Source: an uncultured Erysipelotrichaceae bacterium (GTDB lineage: Bacteria; Bacillota_I; Bacilli_A; RF39; UBA660). Taken from it: a DNA stretch of 21,015 nucleotides. The DNA lies in the NCBI GenBank assembly GCA_902768065.1, contig CACXJP010000041.1, positions 1 through 21,015 of the forward strand, in the 5' to 3' direction. This document shows, piece after piece, positions 1-8,017 of the stretch (position 1 is the first letter of the stretch; each line of letters opens with the position of its first letter). The notes under the pieces were generated by a model. The model did not search any database, was not told where the DNA came from, and was given only the letters and a program-made list of their open reading frames with translations. The translations under genes were made by a program, and so were the position numbers.

Positions 1-162
1 TATAAATATCCTCATGATTATAAGGGGGCATTTGTTGTTCAACAATATTTACCAGATAAATTAAAGAATAAAAAGTATTATACTCCTAAGGATATTGGTT
101 ATGAAAAGAATATAAAAGATATATATGAAAAACTTGAACAAATTAAAAGAAATAGTAATTAA
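1..162 (+). CDS. rarA: Replication-associated recombination protein A (RarA/MgsA), C-terminal end only
   Basis: The window opens inside a plus-strand frame of 53 codons ending in TAA. The residues read YKYPHDYKGAFVVQQYLP and then a YYTP...GYE segment, which is the typical conserved C-terminus of the RarA/MgsA/WRNIP1 AAA+ ATPase family. RarA is a clamp-loader-like ATPase acting at stalled replication forks. The ATPase domain lies outside the window. The gene converges on holA, with a shared hairpin terminator at the junction. The assignment is from recognition of the tail motif and no catalytic residue can be checked. Confidence 0.82.
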   Translation, partial: YKYPHDYKGAFVVQQYLPDKLKNKKYYTPKDIGYEKNIKDIYEKLEQIKRNSN

Positions 163-177
163 ACTATTTCTTTTTTT
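145..177. terminator. Bidirectional rho-independent terminator between rarA and holA
   Basis: AAAAGAAATAGT (145-156) pairs perfectly with ACTATTTCTTTT (163-174) around a 6-nt loop. A T-run follows on the plus strand and, because the stem ends in A-runs, also on the minus strand. It overlaps the last codons of rarA and abuts the holA stop, so it can serve both convergent genes. Confidence 0.85.
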
Positions 178-1108
178 ATAGATTTATTATAAATAATTCT
201 ATTTCTGTATTTGGATCGGTATCAGTTGTTTTTATTTTTAAATCTATTTCTGCAAGTTTCTGCATCAAATCAAGTGTTTCTTCTTGGGTATATAAACCAA
301 TTAGTTCCATTGTCTTTTTTACTCTAAACTCTTTTTCTTTTAGTGTTTTAGCAATATCTTGTAGTCTCATACCTCTTGAATCTAGTATTTTTACTTGATA
401 TATTATTCTTATTTGTGATCCTAATAATCCAAGTATACTTAAAGAATCAATATTATAATCTATTAATTCTTTATATTTTTTTAATGATTCTTTTTTGTTT
501 TTTTCTGCGATACTTCTTGTAAAACTAAATGTTAATTCTTGGGGATCACCTAGCTTTTTACTTACTATATTTTTTATATCGTCATTTGTTATTATTTTAT
601 CATCATACTTGAAATTTTTTAATTTATCACATTCGCTTTGTATTTTTGTATAATCTCCATTACAGTATTCATCTAATAAATTAATTGCTTCTTGATTTAT
701 TTTGTAATCTTTTAATTCATTTTTAATAAATGCTTTTGTGTTTTGTTCTAACTCGATACATTTGCATTTTTTTCTTAATTCTTTTGTTGTTTTGTATGTC
801 CCATTTAATTTTTTTGCTTCAATTATTAGTAAATTATCTTGTGTTGGATTATCAATATACTTTATTAAATGATCAAAATCTTTTTTATTTTCATCATATT
901 TTAATGAATCTATATTTTTAATAATTATAGTTTTTTTATCAGATAAGAAATTATATGTGTCTAAGTCTTCTAATGCATTTTGTAATTCTGACTCATCCAT
1001 ATCATAAGTAGATATTGTAGATGAAGTAAATTTTTCTTTTGTAATTATTTTATTTACTTCATTTTCTAATGCAACATAATCTATTCCTTCTAATAGATAA
1101 CTATTCAT
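176..1108 (-). CDS. holA: DNA polymerase III subunit delta (HolA)
   Basis: This 310-residue protein has the length and layout of the clamp-loader delta subunit. It has an N-terminal Rossmann-like AAA+ domain without a working P-loop (about 1-130, opening with MNSYLLEGID). A helical middle domain contains the DEYCNGDYTKIQSECDKL segment, and a C-terminal collar helical domain covers about 210-310 (LGLLGSQIRIIYQVK). Delta opens the beta clamp so it can be loaded on DNA. It is the last gene of the T-box-led operon: its ATG lies inside the end of alaS (8-nt overlap), so translational coupling is likely. The shared terminator follows directly. Confidence 0.93.
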   Translation of the reverse strand: MNSYLLEGIDYVALENEVNKIITKEKFTSSTISTYDMDESELQNALEDLDTYNFLSDKKTIIIKNIDSLKYDENKKDFDHLIKYIDNPTQDNLLIIEAKKLNGTYKTTKELRKKCKCIELEQNTKAFIKNELKDYKINQEAINLLDEYCNGDYTKIQSECDKLKNFKYDDKIITNDDIKNIVSKKLGDPQELTFSFTRSIAEKNKKESLKKYKELIDYNIDSLSILGLLGSQIRIIYQVKILDSRGMRLQDIAKTLKEKEFRVKKTMELIGLYTQEETLDLMQKLAEIDLKIKTTDTDPNTEIELFIINL

Positions 1109-3794
1109 ATTCTTTTATTGCTTTCTTTATATCTTTTTCTATCTTATCTAATTCTTCTGTTGATTTTCCTCCACCTTGAGCAAATGTTGGACTTCCTCCT
1201 CCGTTTCCTCCTGCGGTTAGAGATGCTTCTTTAACAAGTGGACCTGCTTTTACTTTTGAATTACTCTTACAAATGAAATTAACTGTATCGTCTTCTTTTA
1301 CATTAATGAAGAATACTACTCCATCTTTAATTTCATTTAGTAAGGAATCTGCAATACTCTTAAGTAAATTAATATCTTTATTATTTTGTTTCATTACTAA
1401 TACGTTTACATCATTAATCTTTTCAAAGCTTTCTTTATAAATATCTAGATTTTGAAGAGTATTCTTCTCTAAAATATCATAGTATTTTTTTTCTAATTCT
1501 TTTACTTCATGATGTACATATTGTAATTCATTTCTATTATAGATTATATCTTTATATGATGTTGGTCTTTCATTTGTTATATCAACTTCAAAGTCTAATT
1601 TAATTCCTTTATTTCTTGCATCTTCTAGAATTTCTTTTGCTTTTATTAATAGTTTTAATTTTTCATCATTATATGTTTTTACTACTTCGGATAATGCCCC
1701 TTCTATTTTATTTCCTGTTACTGCTTCTATACGATATACATTGCTACCTTTTGATTCACAATTATAGATAGCTAGGTTACCAATTAAACTTGTATTTGAT
1801 GTATGAGTGCCTCCACATAGTTCAACTGATTTACCTATTTTTACTACTCTAACCATATCTTTGTATTTTTCACTAAATAAGGCCATAGCACCTATCTTTT
1901 TAGCTTTTTCTAGTGGCATTACTTCTGTTGAGACAATTAAGTTTTCTCCTATCATATTGTTAGCAAATTCTTCTACTTCTAAGATTTTTTCATCTGTCAT
2001 TTTTCCAGAATATGTAAAGTCAAATCTTAGTTTGTCTCCATCTACATAACTTCCTGCTTGTTTGATGGTATTTGATACTACTTGTTGTAGTGAATATTGA
2101 AGGATATGAACGCTTGAGTGATTACATTCTGTTTGTTTTCTTTTATCTTTATCTAATATTGCTTCAGCGTTATCCCCTTCATGAATAATTCCATCTAGTA
2201 ATCTTACTTTGTGGATATGTTGACCATTTGGAGCTTTAAATACATCTACGACTCTTGCTTTAAAGCTATCTCCAATTATCATTCCTGTATCGCTTACTTG
2301 TCCACCACTTTCAGCATAGAAACAAGTTCTATCTAGTGATATATAAGTATCATGATCTATTTCTTTTACTCTTTCATCTTTTGAGAATATTGCTTGGACT
2401 TTTGTTTTTAGTCTGTATAATCCATAACAAAATTCACTTCTATCTTTATAATCTAATAATACTTTCTTTTGAGCTGCCATTGAAGTTTTAGTTTTAGCAT
2501 TTTCTCGTGCTAATTCTCTTTGTTTAGCCATATATTTTTCAAATTCTTCTCTCGATACTGTGAATCCTTTTTCTTTTAAATATTCTTCTGTTAGTTCAAA
2601 TGGGAATCCATATGTATCATATAATTTGAAAGCATCTTCTCCAGATATTACACCATCAGTTGAGTTTTCTGTCATTTCTTTTAGACGTCTTTCTCCTTCT
2701 TCTAGTGTTTTTAGGAATAATTTTTCTTCTTCTAGGATAATTGTTTCTACTTCTGGACGTTTTTCTATTAGATATGGGTATGCATCTTTCATTACATCTA
2801 CTACATCAGATACAATTTTATACATAAATGGTCCTTCAATACCAATATTTCTTCCGAATCTAACACTTCTTCTTAATAATCTTCTTAGGACGTATCCTCT
2901 ACCTACATTTTCAAAGCATGCTCCATCGGCAATGGCAAATGTTACTGCTCTTATGTGGTCTGCGATTATTTTAAATTCTTTTTGTCCTACATAGTCATAT
3001 GTAGATAGTTCTTCTATATGTTTAATTATTGGTAGGAATAAATCTGTTTCAAAGTTAGAATCTACTCCTTGGAAGATACAGCACCATCTTTCTAGGCCTG
3101 CTCCTGTATCTATATTCTTACTTGGTAGTTCTCTATAGTCTTTTCTTTTTACTCCTTCTTCTGAGTTAAATTGTGAAAAGACATTATTCCATATTTCAAC
3201 ATATCTTTCTTGTTCTTCATCATTTTTAAATAGTTCTAGGGCATTATGATCTGGATCATATTCTTCTCCCCTATCATAGAAAATTTCTGAATCTGGTCCA
3301 CATGGGCCTTCTCCAATTTCCCAGAAATTTCCTTCTAGTGGAATAATATGTTCTGGATTAAGTCCTTCTTTTATCCAATAGTCTTTTGCATCTTCATCAT
3401 CTGTATATACAGTGACATATAATAATTCTTTATCAATGTCAAAATATTTTTTTGATGTTAATAATTCAAAAGCATATTTTATTGCTTCTTCTTTAAAATA
3501 ATCTCCTACTGAGAAATTTCCCATCATTTCAAAGAATGTTTGATGTCTTTTTGTTATACCTACATTATCTACATCATTTGTTCTAATACATTTTTGAATA
3601 TTTACTATTCTTCTTGAATCTGGTACTTCACTTCCGTCAAAATATTTTTTTAATGGAGTTACTCCGGCATTTACCCATAGTAAGCTATCATCATTTACTG
3701 GAATTAATGATGCACTTTCATATATTTTATGCCCGTGTTCAGTAAAAAATTTAAACCAAGTTTCTCTTATTTCATTATGTGTCATTTTTTTCAT
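1101..3794 (-). CDS. alaS: Alanine--tRNA ligase (AlaRS)
   Basis: Full-length alanyl-tRNA synthetase of 897 residues (usual length about 875-880). The class II catalytic core shows RTNDVDNVG...RHQTFFEMMGNFS at about 71-94. The editing domain carries the zinc-binding pair H559-SSV-H563 (the family usually has HTATH) and C660-GGT-H664. The C-terminal DHHA1/C-Ala domain has the glycine-rich GGNGGGSPTFAQGGG segment. It charges tRNA-Ala and clears mischarged Ser/Gly. The start ATG overlaps the stop of the preceding kinase gene (TAATG), and GGTGAT lies upstream as the Shine-Dalgarno. Regulation is probably through the Ala T-box ahead of the operon. Confidence 0.99.
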   Translation of the reverse strand: MKKMTHNEIRETWFKFFTEHGHKIYESASLIPVNDDSLLWVNAGVTPLKKYFDGSEVPDSRRIVNIQKCIRTNDVDNVGITKRHQTFFEMMGNFSVGDYFKEEAIKYAFELLTSKKYFDIDKELLYVTVYTDDEDAKDYWIKEGLNPEHIIPLEGNFWEIGEGPCGPDSEIFYDRGEEYDPDHNALELFKNDEEQERYVEIWNNVFSQFNSEEGVKRKDYRELPSKNIDTGAGLERWCCIFQGVDSNFETDLFLPIIKHIEELSTYDYVGQKEFKIIADHIRAVTFAIADGACFENVGRGYVLRRLLRRSVRFGRNIGIEGPFMYKIVSDVVDVMKDAYPYLIEKRPEVETIILEEEKLFLKTLEEGERRLKEMTENSTDGVISGEDAFKLYDTYGFPFELTEEYLKEKGFTVSREEFEKYMAKQRELARENAKTKTSMAAQKKVLLDYKDRSEFCYGLYRLKTKVQAIFSKDERVKEIDHDTYISLDRTCFYAESGGQVSDTGMIIGDSFKARVVDVFKAPNGQHIHKVRLLDGIIHEGDNAEAILDKDKRKQTECNHSSVHILQYSLQQVVSNTIKQAGSYVDGDKLRFDFTYSGKMTDEKILEVEEFANNMIGENLIVSTEVMPLEKAKKIGAMALFSEKYKDMVRVVKIGKSVELCGGTHTSNTSLIGNLAIYNCESKGSNVYRIEAVTGNKIEGALSEVVKTYNDEKLKLLIKAKEILEDARNKGIKLDFEVDITNERPTSYKDIIYNRNELQYVHHEVKELEKKYYDILEKNTLQNLDIYKESFEKINDVNVLVMKQNNKDINLLKSIADSLLNEIKDGVVFFINVKEDDTVNFICKSNSKVKAGPLVKEASLTAGGNGGGSPTFAQGGGKSTEELDKIEKDIKKAIKEYE

Positions 3795-4348
3795 TAATTA
3801 TCACCTATCTTTTCAAGTATTTCATGCAATCTTGTTGTAACTGCTTCTTTATCATCATTATTTAATATGTAGTAATCTGCATAGGCAATTGGACCACCTT
3901 TATATAGATTTTCTATTTCTGATAGATCTCTATATTCAATGGCTTTTCTATCAAAGCTTCTATCTGGTCTTTCTGCTACACGTGCATATCTTATATCTTT
4001 ATCTGTTACTACACAAATTAATTTTAATGATGGATATCTTTCTATTAAATATTTGTATTCATACCATGAATATAATCCATCTAAAACTACATCATTATCT
4101 TTTAATGCTTCTTTTATTTCAGGATCTAGGAATTTTGCATAGCATTCAGGTCCATGTTCTTTTCTTAGATTTTCTCTAAATTCTTTTTCATTTTTTCCTT
4201 CGATATCTCTTTCGATTCCAGCTTCATTCATTAATTTATATGTGATTCCACCAAAGTATAGTTTTGTCCAATTGTTTTCTTCTAAGTATTCTGTAACTAC
4301 GCTTTTACCTGAACCACTCATTCCTACTACTGCGATTAATTTATTCAT
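3794..4348 (-). CDS. UPF0200 / dephospho-CoA-kinase-like P-loop kinase
   Basis: This 184-residue P-loop NTPase has Walker A GMSGSGKS at 9-16 and a kinase-like segment VVLDGLYSWYEY in the middle. Near the C-terminus, SEIENLYKGGPIAYADYYILNN closely fits the UPF0200 family (RD..EI..L..G.PIA.AD..I.N), which is related to dephospho-CoA and nucleoside monophosphate kinases. The substrate is unknown. Acting on a nucleotide or CoA precursor is inference from the fold. It sits second in the operon with an ATGA overlap with the gene before it and a TAATG overlap with alaS. It could be annotated simply as an AAA-family ATPase; I would not call it CoaE. Confidence 0.8.
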   Translation of the reverse strand: MNKLIAVVGMSGSGKSVVTEYLEENNWTKLYFGGITYKLMNEAGIERDIEGKNEKEFRENLRKEHGPECYAKFLDPEIKEALKDNDVVLDGLYSWYEYKYLIERYPSLKLICVVTDKDIRYARVAERPDRSFDRKAIEYRDLSEIENLYKGGPIAYADYYILNNDDKEAVTTRLHEILEKIGDN

Positions 4349-4899
4349 ATTAAACCACCCTCATAATTTTCTTCTTTTCTGACTATTTCTAGAGCATGTG
4401 TTTTTAAATCATCTAATTTCTTGTTTTTTACTGTATAGTCAAAATTATTATACATATCTATTTCTTTTTCTGTTATATGATTTGCTTCTGTTTCTGTTAG
4501 TAAATCATCATAATCATATCTTTCTAGTTTTATTGTTACTACTTCTGGATATTTTTTCTTTAGACTTTCAAATTCATGAATTAGTCTTGCATCTGTAATG
4601 ATAAATGTATCAAAAAAATTACTTAATATTTCTATATCTTCATATAATCTATTTAATAAGAAATCTTTTTTACCCATTTTTTCTTTTATAATTTCAGTTC
4701 CCATTTGTTGTAGAAATTCTCTTGGTTTTTCATCTTTTATGGGATCATATTCAAAATAATTTCTTGCATATTCGTATAATGGTTCTGTAATATGCATTAC
4801 ACATGGTTTATAACCATAATCCTTTAATTGTTCTCTTAAATATTCTCCAAAAGTATTTTTACCACATTTAGCTTTTCCACCTATGACATATAATTTCAT
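4345..4899 (-). CDS. Deoxynucleoside monophosphate kinase-like P-loop protein
   Basis: A 184-residue protein starting MKLYVIGGKAKCGKNTF. The P-loop GKAKCGKNT (8-16) has Asn where Walker A usually has Ser/Thr, followed by Thr. This resembles the phage T4-type dNMP kinase P-loop (family knowledge: K-x-SGKDT). FIITDARLIHEFESL in the centre matches the D-x-R segment of that superfamily. Phosphorylation of a nucleoside monophosphate is a reasonable guess only. It is the first gene after the T-box leader, with a good AAAGGAG site 6 nt before the ATG and an ATGA overlap with the next gene. Confidence 0.7.
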   Translation of the reverse strand: MKLYVIGGKAKCGKNTFGEYLREQLKDYGYKPCVMHITEPLYEYARNYFEYDPIKDEKPREFLQQMGTEIIKEKMGKKDFLLNRLYEDIEILSNFFDTFIITDARLIHEFESLKKKYPEVVTIKLERYDYDDLLTETEANHITEKEIDMYNNFDYTVKNKKLDDLKTHALEIVRKEENYEGGLI

Positions 4900-4916
4900 T
4901 TTTTATTCTCCTTTCA

Positions 4917-5093
4917 CAAATAAAAGACCTAATCTAGGAGGACAATTGCCCGGTACCATCCTATATTGGTCTTAATTTTTATAACGGTATTACCGATAAA
5001 ACTCCAAAAGTAGCTTCCAATATAGTTATTATTAACTTTCACCAACCGTTAACTCTCTATAAATACTTTATATTGTACTCATCTTTCATCAAT
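4917..5093 (-). promoter_or_regulatory. T-box riboswitch leader, tRNA-Ala type
   Basis: Read on the minus strand, the leader shows the T-box landmarks in order. These are AGAGAG and GGTTGGTGAAAG of Stem I, then GGAAGCTACTTTTGGAG with candidate specifier GCU (Ala) at 5012-5014, then AGGATGGTACCGGG containing the T-box core GGTACC (4952-4957). A terminator follows: AAGACC (4968-4973) pairs with GGTCTT (4924-4929) extended by AATATAGGA/TCCTAGATT, then a T-rich tail. Uncharged tRNA-Ala should stabilise the antiterminator and switch on the operon. The specifier choice comes from spacing to the conserved GAG after it and fits alaS being in the operon. Exact Stem I boundaries are estimated. Confidence 0.9.
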
Positions 5094-5095
5094 GT

Positions 5096-5125
5096 TTTAT
5101 ATTTATTTAGCTTTTGTTTCTGCAA
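5096..5125 (-). promoter_or_regulatory. Candidate promoter for the T-box/alaS operon
   Basis: On the minus strand, TTGCAG (5120-5125) and TATAAA (5096-5101) are separated by 18 nt, just ahead of the T-box leader. The -35 box lies inside the last codons of the AI-2E transporter gene. Readthrough from that gene is also possible, since no terminator separates them. Confidence 0.45.
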
Positions 5126-6278
5126 CTTCGTTTTCACCAGATATTTTTCCTCTTAAGTTATACTTTTCATCTAAGAATAGAACAAACACCTTTATACATG
5201 CGATTACTGGCGTTGCAACAACCATACCTAATATACCAAAGAAATGTTCAAAAATCAATAATCCAATCATAATTGTTACTGGATGTAGTTTCATTGTGTG
5301 TCCCATTATCAATGGTTGATAGAAATTGTTCTCCAATAGTTGTACTATTACTATTGATATTAATACACATATACCAGTTATTGGAGACATTGTAAATCCA
5401 ACTATTACTGCTGGAATTCCTCCAATATATGGTCCAAAATATGGGATAATATCTGTTACTGCACAAAATAATGCAAATAATATTGGTGCTTCTAGTCCAG
5501 CAATTGTTAAACCTATACTTTGTGTTATAAATACTAGAAACATAACTAGTAATACTCCTTGAACATAGCTTCTTAATGAAGTATTAATTCTATTTGTTAA
5601 ATCTTTATATCCATACTTAATACTTTCCGGTAATAAATTAAAGATAAAATCATTTACTTTATTAAAATCATATAATAAATAGAATCCAACCATTAGTCCT
5701 AAAACTAAGTTTATTCCTCCGCTTATTAGTGCTTTTCCTATCAATAAAATATATTTTGGTAAATCAGATGCTATTGATAATCCAAAATCTGATAACCATC
5801 TTGTCAATTCTTTCTTTAATGCTGCTATATTTACGTAATCATTTGTATCAAAACGTTTTATAATATTTAATGCAAAATTTGATAAATCATCATATATATC
5901 TGGTGCAACTTTTACAAAGTCTTTTACCTCACTTATAAGTGATGGAATAAATAGATATACTATTAAGAATAATAAACCTATAATTGCAGCATATACAATA
6001 ATACAGGCTAATACTCTCGGTATTTTTCTCTGTTGCATTTTTGTTACCAGTGGTTCAAATAACCATGCTATTAAAAATCCTATAAATATTGGTGAAATCA
6101 CTATAAGAAATTCTTTTATAATTTCAAGTAATTTCCATTCTTTAATTAAATATGTACTCAATAGTATTGCAGCAATTACTATCATAAAGAATACTATATT
6201 AATTAGTTTTTTTCCGGTACTTAATATACTATTTAAACTACTATAATCAATTTCTTTTTCTTTTCCTTTCTTAAACAT
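5103..6278 (-). CDS. AI-2E family transporter (PerM/TqsA/YtvI-like membrane protein)
   Basis: This 391-residue polytopic membrane protein has about eight hydrophobic segments. Two lie near the N-terminus (about 30-80), one around 90-115, then a soluble stretch (about 120-175), then a C-terminal helical bundle. FALFCAVTDIIPYFGPYIG is the hallmark of the AI-2E/UPF0118 family. Members are proposed to export quorum signals or act as ion antiporters, so the substrate here cannot be deduced. AGGAGG lies 5 nt before the ATG. The gene has its own promoter in the divergent region shared with yigZ and lies directly upstream of the T-box operon on the same strand. Confidence 0.93.
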   Translation of the reverse strand: MFKKGKEKEIDYSSLNSILSTGKKLINIVFFMIVIAAILLSTYLIKEWKLLEIIKEFLIVISPIFIGFLIAWLFEPLVTKMQQRKIPRVLACIIVYAAIIGLLFLIVYLFIPSLISEVKDFVKVAPDIYDDLSNFALNIIKRFDTNDYVNIAALKKELTRWLSDFGLSIASDLPKYILLIGKALISGGINLVLGLMVGFYLLYDFNKVNDFIFNLLPESIKYGYKDLTNRINTSLRSYVQGVLLVMFLVFITQSIGLTIAGLEAPILFALFCAVTDIIPYFGPYIGGIPAVIVGFTMSPITGICVLISIVIVQLLENNFYQPLIMGHTMKLHPVTIMIGLLIFEHFFGILGMVVATPVIACIKVFVLFLDEKYNLRGKISGENEVAETKAK

Positions 6279-6297
6279 ACAATCCTCCTATATCTTT

Positions 6298-6325
6298 ATT
6301 ATAACACTTTATATTAATTCTTTAA
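6298..6325 (-). promoter_or_regulatory. Promoter of the AI-2E transporter gene
   Basis: Minus strand TTAAAG (6320-6325), 16-nt spacer, TATAAT (6298-6303), with TG one base before the -10 (extended -10). It lies about 20 nt upstream of the start codon. Confidence 0.6.
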
Positions 6326-6361
6326 ATATAAATATTAGTTTTATTTAGATATTTTTTATAT

Positions 6362-6379
6362 TATAATAATTATGGTGAT
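6362..6379 (+). promoter_or_regulatory. -10 box and GGTGAT ribosome site of yigZ
   Basis: TATAAT at 6362-6367 is followed by GGTGAT at 6374-6379, complementary to the 16S 3' end, 3 nt before the ATG. The -35 is weak (TTTATT at 16-nt spacing). The very short leader would place the transcript start next to the ribosome site. Confidence 0.4.
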
Positions 6380-6382
6380 ATT

Positions 6383-6952
6383 ATGAAAACCATTAGAGAA
6401 AATTATGAAAATGAAATAATAATTAAGAATTCAAGATTTATTTGTTATTTAATAAGATTAGATTCATCTGATATTAATGGTATACTTACGAATATTAAAA
6501 ATTTACATCCTAAAGCAACTCATTATTGTTATGGCTATATATTTGATGATGATAAAAAATCATCTGATGATGGTGAACCTGGTGGTACTGCAGGTCTTCC
6601 TATTTTAAATGTACTTGAAAAGGAAGGTATTAATCATATTTTAGCTATTGTTGTAAGATATTTTGGAGGAATTAAATTAGGTGCTGGTGGTTTAGTTCGA
6701 GCATATACTAAATCTATTACGGAAACTCTAAAAATATCTGAATATATTGAATTAATTAAAGGTTTTAAAATATCTCTTACTTTCAATTATCAGGATGAAA
6801 AGACAGTTAATTATATTTTAAATGATATGAGCATTGTAAATAAACGTTATGATCAAGATATTTATTATGAGGCTTTTGTAGATCAAAATACATTGGATAA
6901 ATTAAAACAATTTAATCCTGTTATTATTATGAAGACTTATATTGAAAAATAA
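6383..6952 (+). CDS. yigZ: YigZ/IMPACT family protein
   Basis: A 189-residue protein with the two family signatures, SSDDGEPGGTAGLPIL (60-75) and VVRYFGGIKLGAGGLVRAY (90-108), followed by a short C-terminal ferredoxin-like domain (DUF1949-type). The family (UPF0029; YvyE in Bacillus) has no firmly established bacterial function; eukaryotic relatives bind Gcn1 and influence translation. It is the only complete plus-strand gene in the first 11 kb, divergent from the AI-2E gene and ending in a strong hairpin terminator. Confidence 0.95.
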   Translation: MKTIRENYENEIIIKNSRFICYLIRLDSSDINGILTNIKNLHPKATHYCYGYIFDDDKKSSDDGEPGGTAGLPILNVLEKEGINHILAIVVRYFGGIKLGAGGLVRAYTKSITETLKISEYIELIKGFKISLTFNYQDEKTVNYILNDMSIVNKRYDQDIYYEAFVDQNTLDKLKQFNPVIIMKTYIEK

Positions 6953-6976
6953 AAAAGCAGATTTTCTGCTTTTTTT
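6951..6976. terminator. Bidirectional terminator after yigZ and the lipoprotein gene
   Basis: AAAAAAGCAG (6951-6960) pairs with CTGCTTTTTT (6966-6975) around a 5-nt loop, with T-runs on both strands. It lies between two convergent genes. Confidence 0.9.
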
Positions 6977-6981
6977 ATATA

Positions 6982-7302
6982 TTATTGTCTATCATAGAAT
7001 GTATCGTTTCCAAATGAGTCTTTAACATTTAATCTATTATCTTTAATACTAAATGTTGTGTCAAATGATACATCTGACCCTTCATATAGGATTGATAATT
7101 TATCTCCATCTGTTTTATATGTACATTTCATCATTGTACCTGCGGCATCATAATTACAAGTACCATCTTCTTCAAATATATATATAAAATCTCCATGTGC
7201 CCATTTTCCTACAATTGGGTTTTCACTTGATTTTTTTTCACATCCTGTAAATACAAAACATATTGCAATAAACAATAATACTCCTAATAATTCCTTTTTC
7301 AT
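6982..7302 (-). CDS. Small lipocalin-like lipoprotein (DUF5640-type)
   Basis: The protein has 106 residues from the ATG at 7302, chosen because AAAGGAG lies 8 nt upstream; an earlier in-frame ATG has no such site. It begins MKKELLG, has a hydrophobic core and a lipobox FTGC, so it should be cleaved before Cys, lipidated and anchored outside the membrane. The mature part reads PIVGKWAHGDFIYIFEEDGT, the GxW...F..DGT pattern of small lipocalin-like domains (DUF5640-like), followed by short beta-strand segments. Ligand and role are unknown. Confidence 0.8.
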   Translation of the reverse strand: MKKELLGVLLFIAICFVFTGCEKKSSENPIVGKWAHGDFIYIFEEDGTCNYDAAGTMMKCTYKTDGDKLSILYEGSDVSFDTTFSIKDNRLNVKDSFGNDTFYDRQ

Positions 7303-7324
7303 TAAAGATTCTCCTTTCATTTTA

Positions 7325-7333
7325 ATTATAACA
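7325..7333 (-). promoter_or_regulatory. Extended -10 promoter of the lipoprotein gene
   Basis: Minus strand TGTTATAAT is a perfect extended -10 (TGnTATAAT) 23 nt before the start codon. No good -35 is visible. Confidence 0.5.
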
Positions 7334-7350
7334 TACATAAATATAAAAAT

Positions 7351-7378
7351 AGCTACATTAATAAAAATTAATGTAGCT
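7351..7378 (-). terminator. Perfect 12-bp hairpin terminator
   Basis: AGCTACATTAAT (7351-7362) and ATTAATGTAGCT (7367-7378) pair perfectly around AAAA. On the minus strand it is followed by ATTTTT, and it closes the ABC/GNAT operon just downstream of the kinase remnant. It lies immediately upstream of the lipoprotein promoter. Confidence 0.8.
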
Positions 7379-7409
7379 CTGTTTTAATTAAATATTTAAT
7401 ATGTTTATT

Positions 7410-7502
7410 TTATAATATATATCTATTTTTCTTTTGTAATTCTTCTGCGACAGTCATTTTTCCTACGGCCATTGGGCCGGTTATTATGATTAAATATGCC
7501 AT
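7410..7502 (-). pseudogene. P-loop kinase N-terminal fragment, copy A (30 codons)
   Basis: An ORF too short for usual gene calling reads MAYLIIITGPMAVGKMTVAE and then LQKKNRYIL before TAA. The start, beta strand and Walker-A-like GPMAVGKMT match small ATP-binding kinases (shikimate-kinase-like AAA proteins of about 170 residues), but everything after the first helix is absent. A strong AAAGGAG site remains 8 nt upstream. It follows the GNAT gene by 15 nt and precedes a terminator. A near-identical fragment lies at 12338-12424. It may still be translated as a 30-residue peptide, but it looks like a truncated gene. Confidence 0.65.
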
Positions 7503-7517
7503 AAATTATTTTCTCCT

Positions 7518-8009
7518 TTATTTTATAAATACTGTTGTTGGACCTCGTTCACTAGTATATTCATTAATTACTTTGTAACCATCCTTTAAGATATTTTTGA
7601 TTGAATATATATTATCTGAATGAGCTTTGGTAAACATATGTGTTTTACCAATCTTTTTTACATATTCATTTATTATTTTTTGCATTTCTCTCTGTAATCC
7701 ATTTCCAACATATTCTTTTCTTACCATTATTGGTCCTAGACTACCTGTTATTGATTCATCATATTCAATATTATGTTTTCTTAATGTTTTATTTTTAACT
7801 GGAATATAGAATACTGAACATACAGGTGTTTTTCCGTCATAATACATCCATATTTTACCACCTAATGCTAATATTTCTTTTATTTCATCTCTTTCAAATG
7901 TTCCTAACCACTCAGGATGTTCCATATTTTCACGAACATATTTATATAATTCTAAATATTCATCTAAATTTATATTTTCACTTACTTCTTTTAAATCATT
8001 TAATTTCAT
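7518..8009 (-). CDS. GNAT family N-acetyltransferase
   Basis: This 163-residue protein has the GNAT layout. A central acceptor-side strand (GGKIWMYYDGKTPVCSVFY) is followed by the acetyl-CoA-binding strand and turn GSLGPIMVRKEYVGNGLQREM (about 88-108), where VGNGLQ replaces the classical Q/RxxGxG/A loop. A helix and the final YKVINEYTSERGPTTVF strand follow. The acceptor is unknown. AGGAGG lies 4 nt before the ATG and the gene follows the ABC permease by 8 nt, so the three genes are probably one operon. Co-transcription suggests resistance or peptide modification, but that is inference. Confidence 0.8.
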   Translation of the reverse strand: MKLNDLKEVSENINLDEYLELYKYVRENMEHPEWLGTFERDEIKEILALGGKIWMYYDGKTPVCSVFYIPVKNKTLRKHNIEYDESITGSLGPIMVRKEYVGNGLQREMQKIINEYVKKIGKTHMFTKAHSDNIYSIKNILKDGYKVINEYTSERGPTTVFIK

Positions 8010-8017
8010 ATACCCTC

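Noticed and set aside
2560..2994. 144-codon plus-strand open frame inside alaS
   Set aside because: It lies wholly antisense to conserved alaS codons and has Ser/Phe/Ile-rich shadow composition with no ribosome site.
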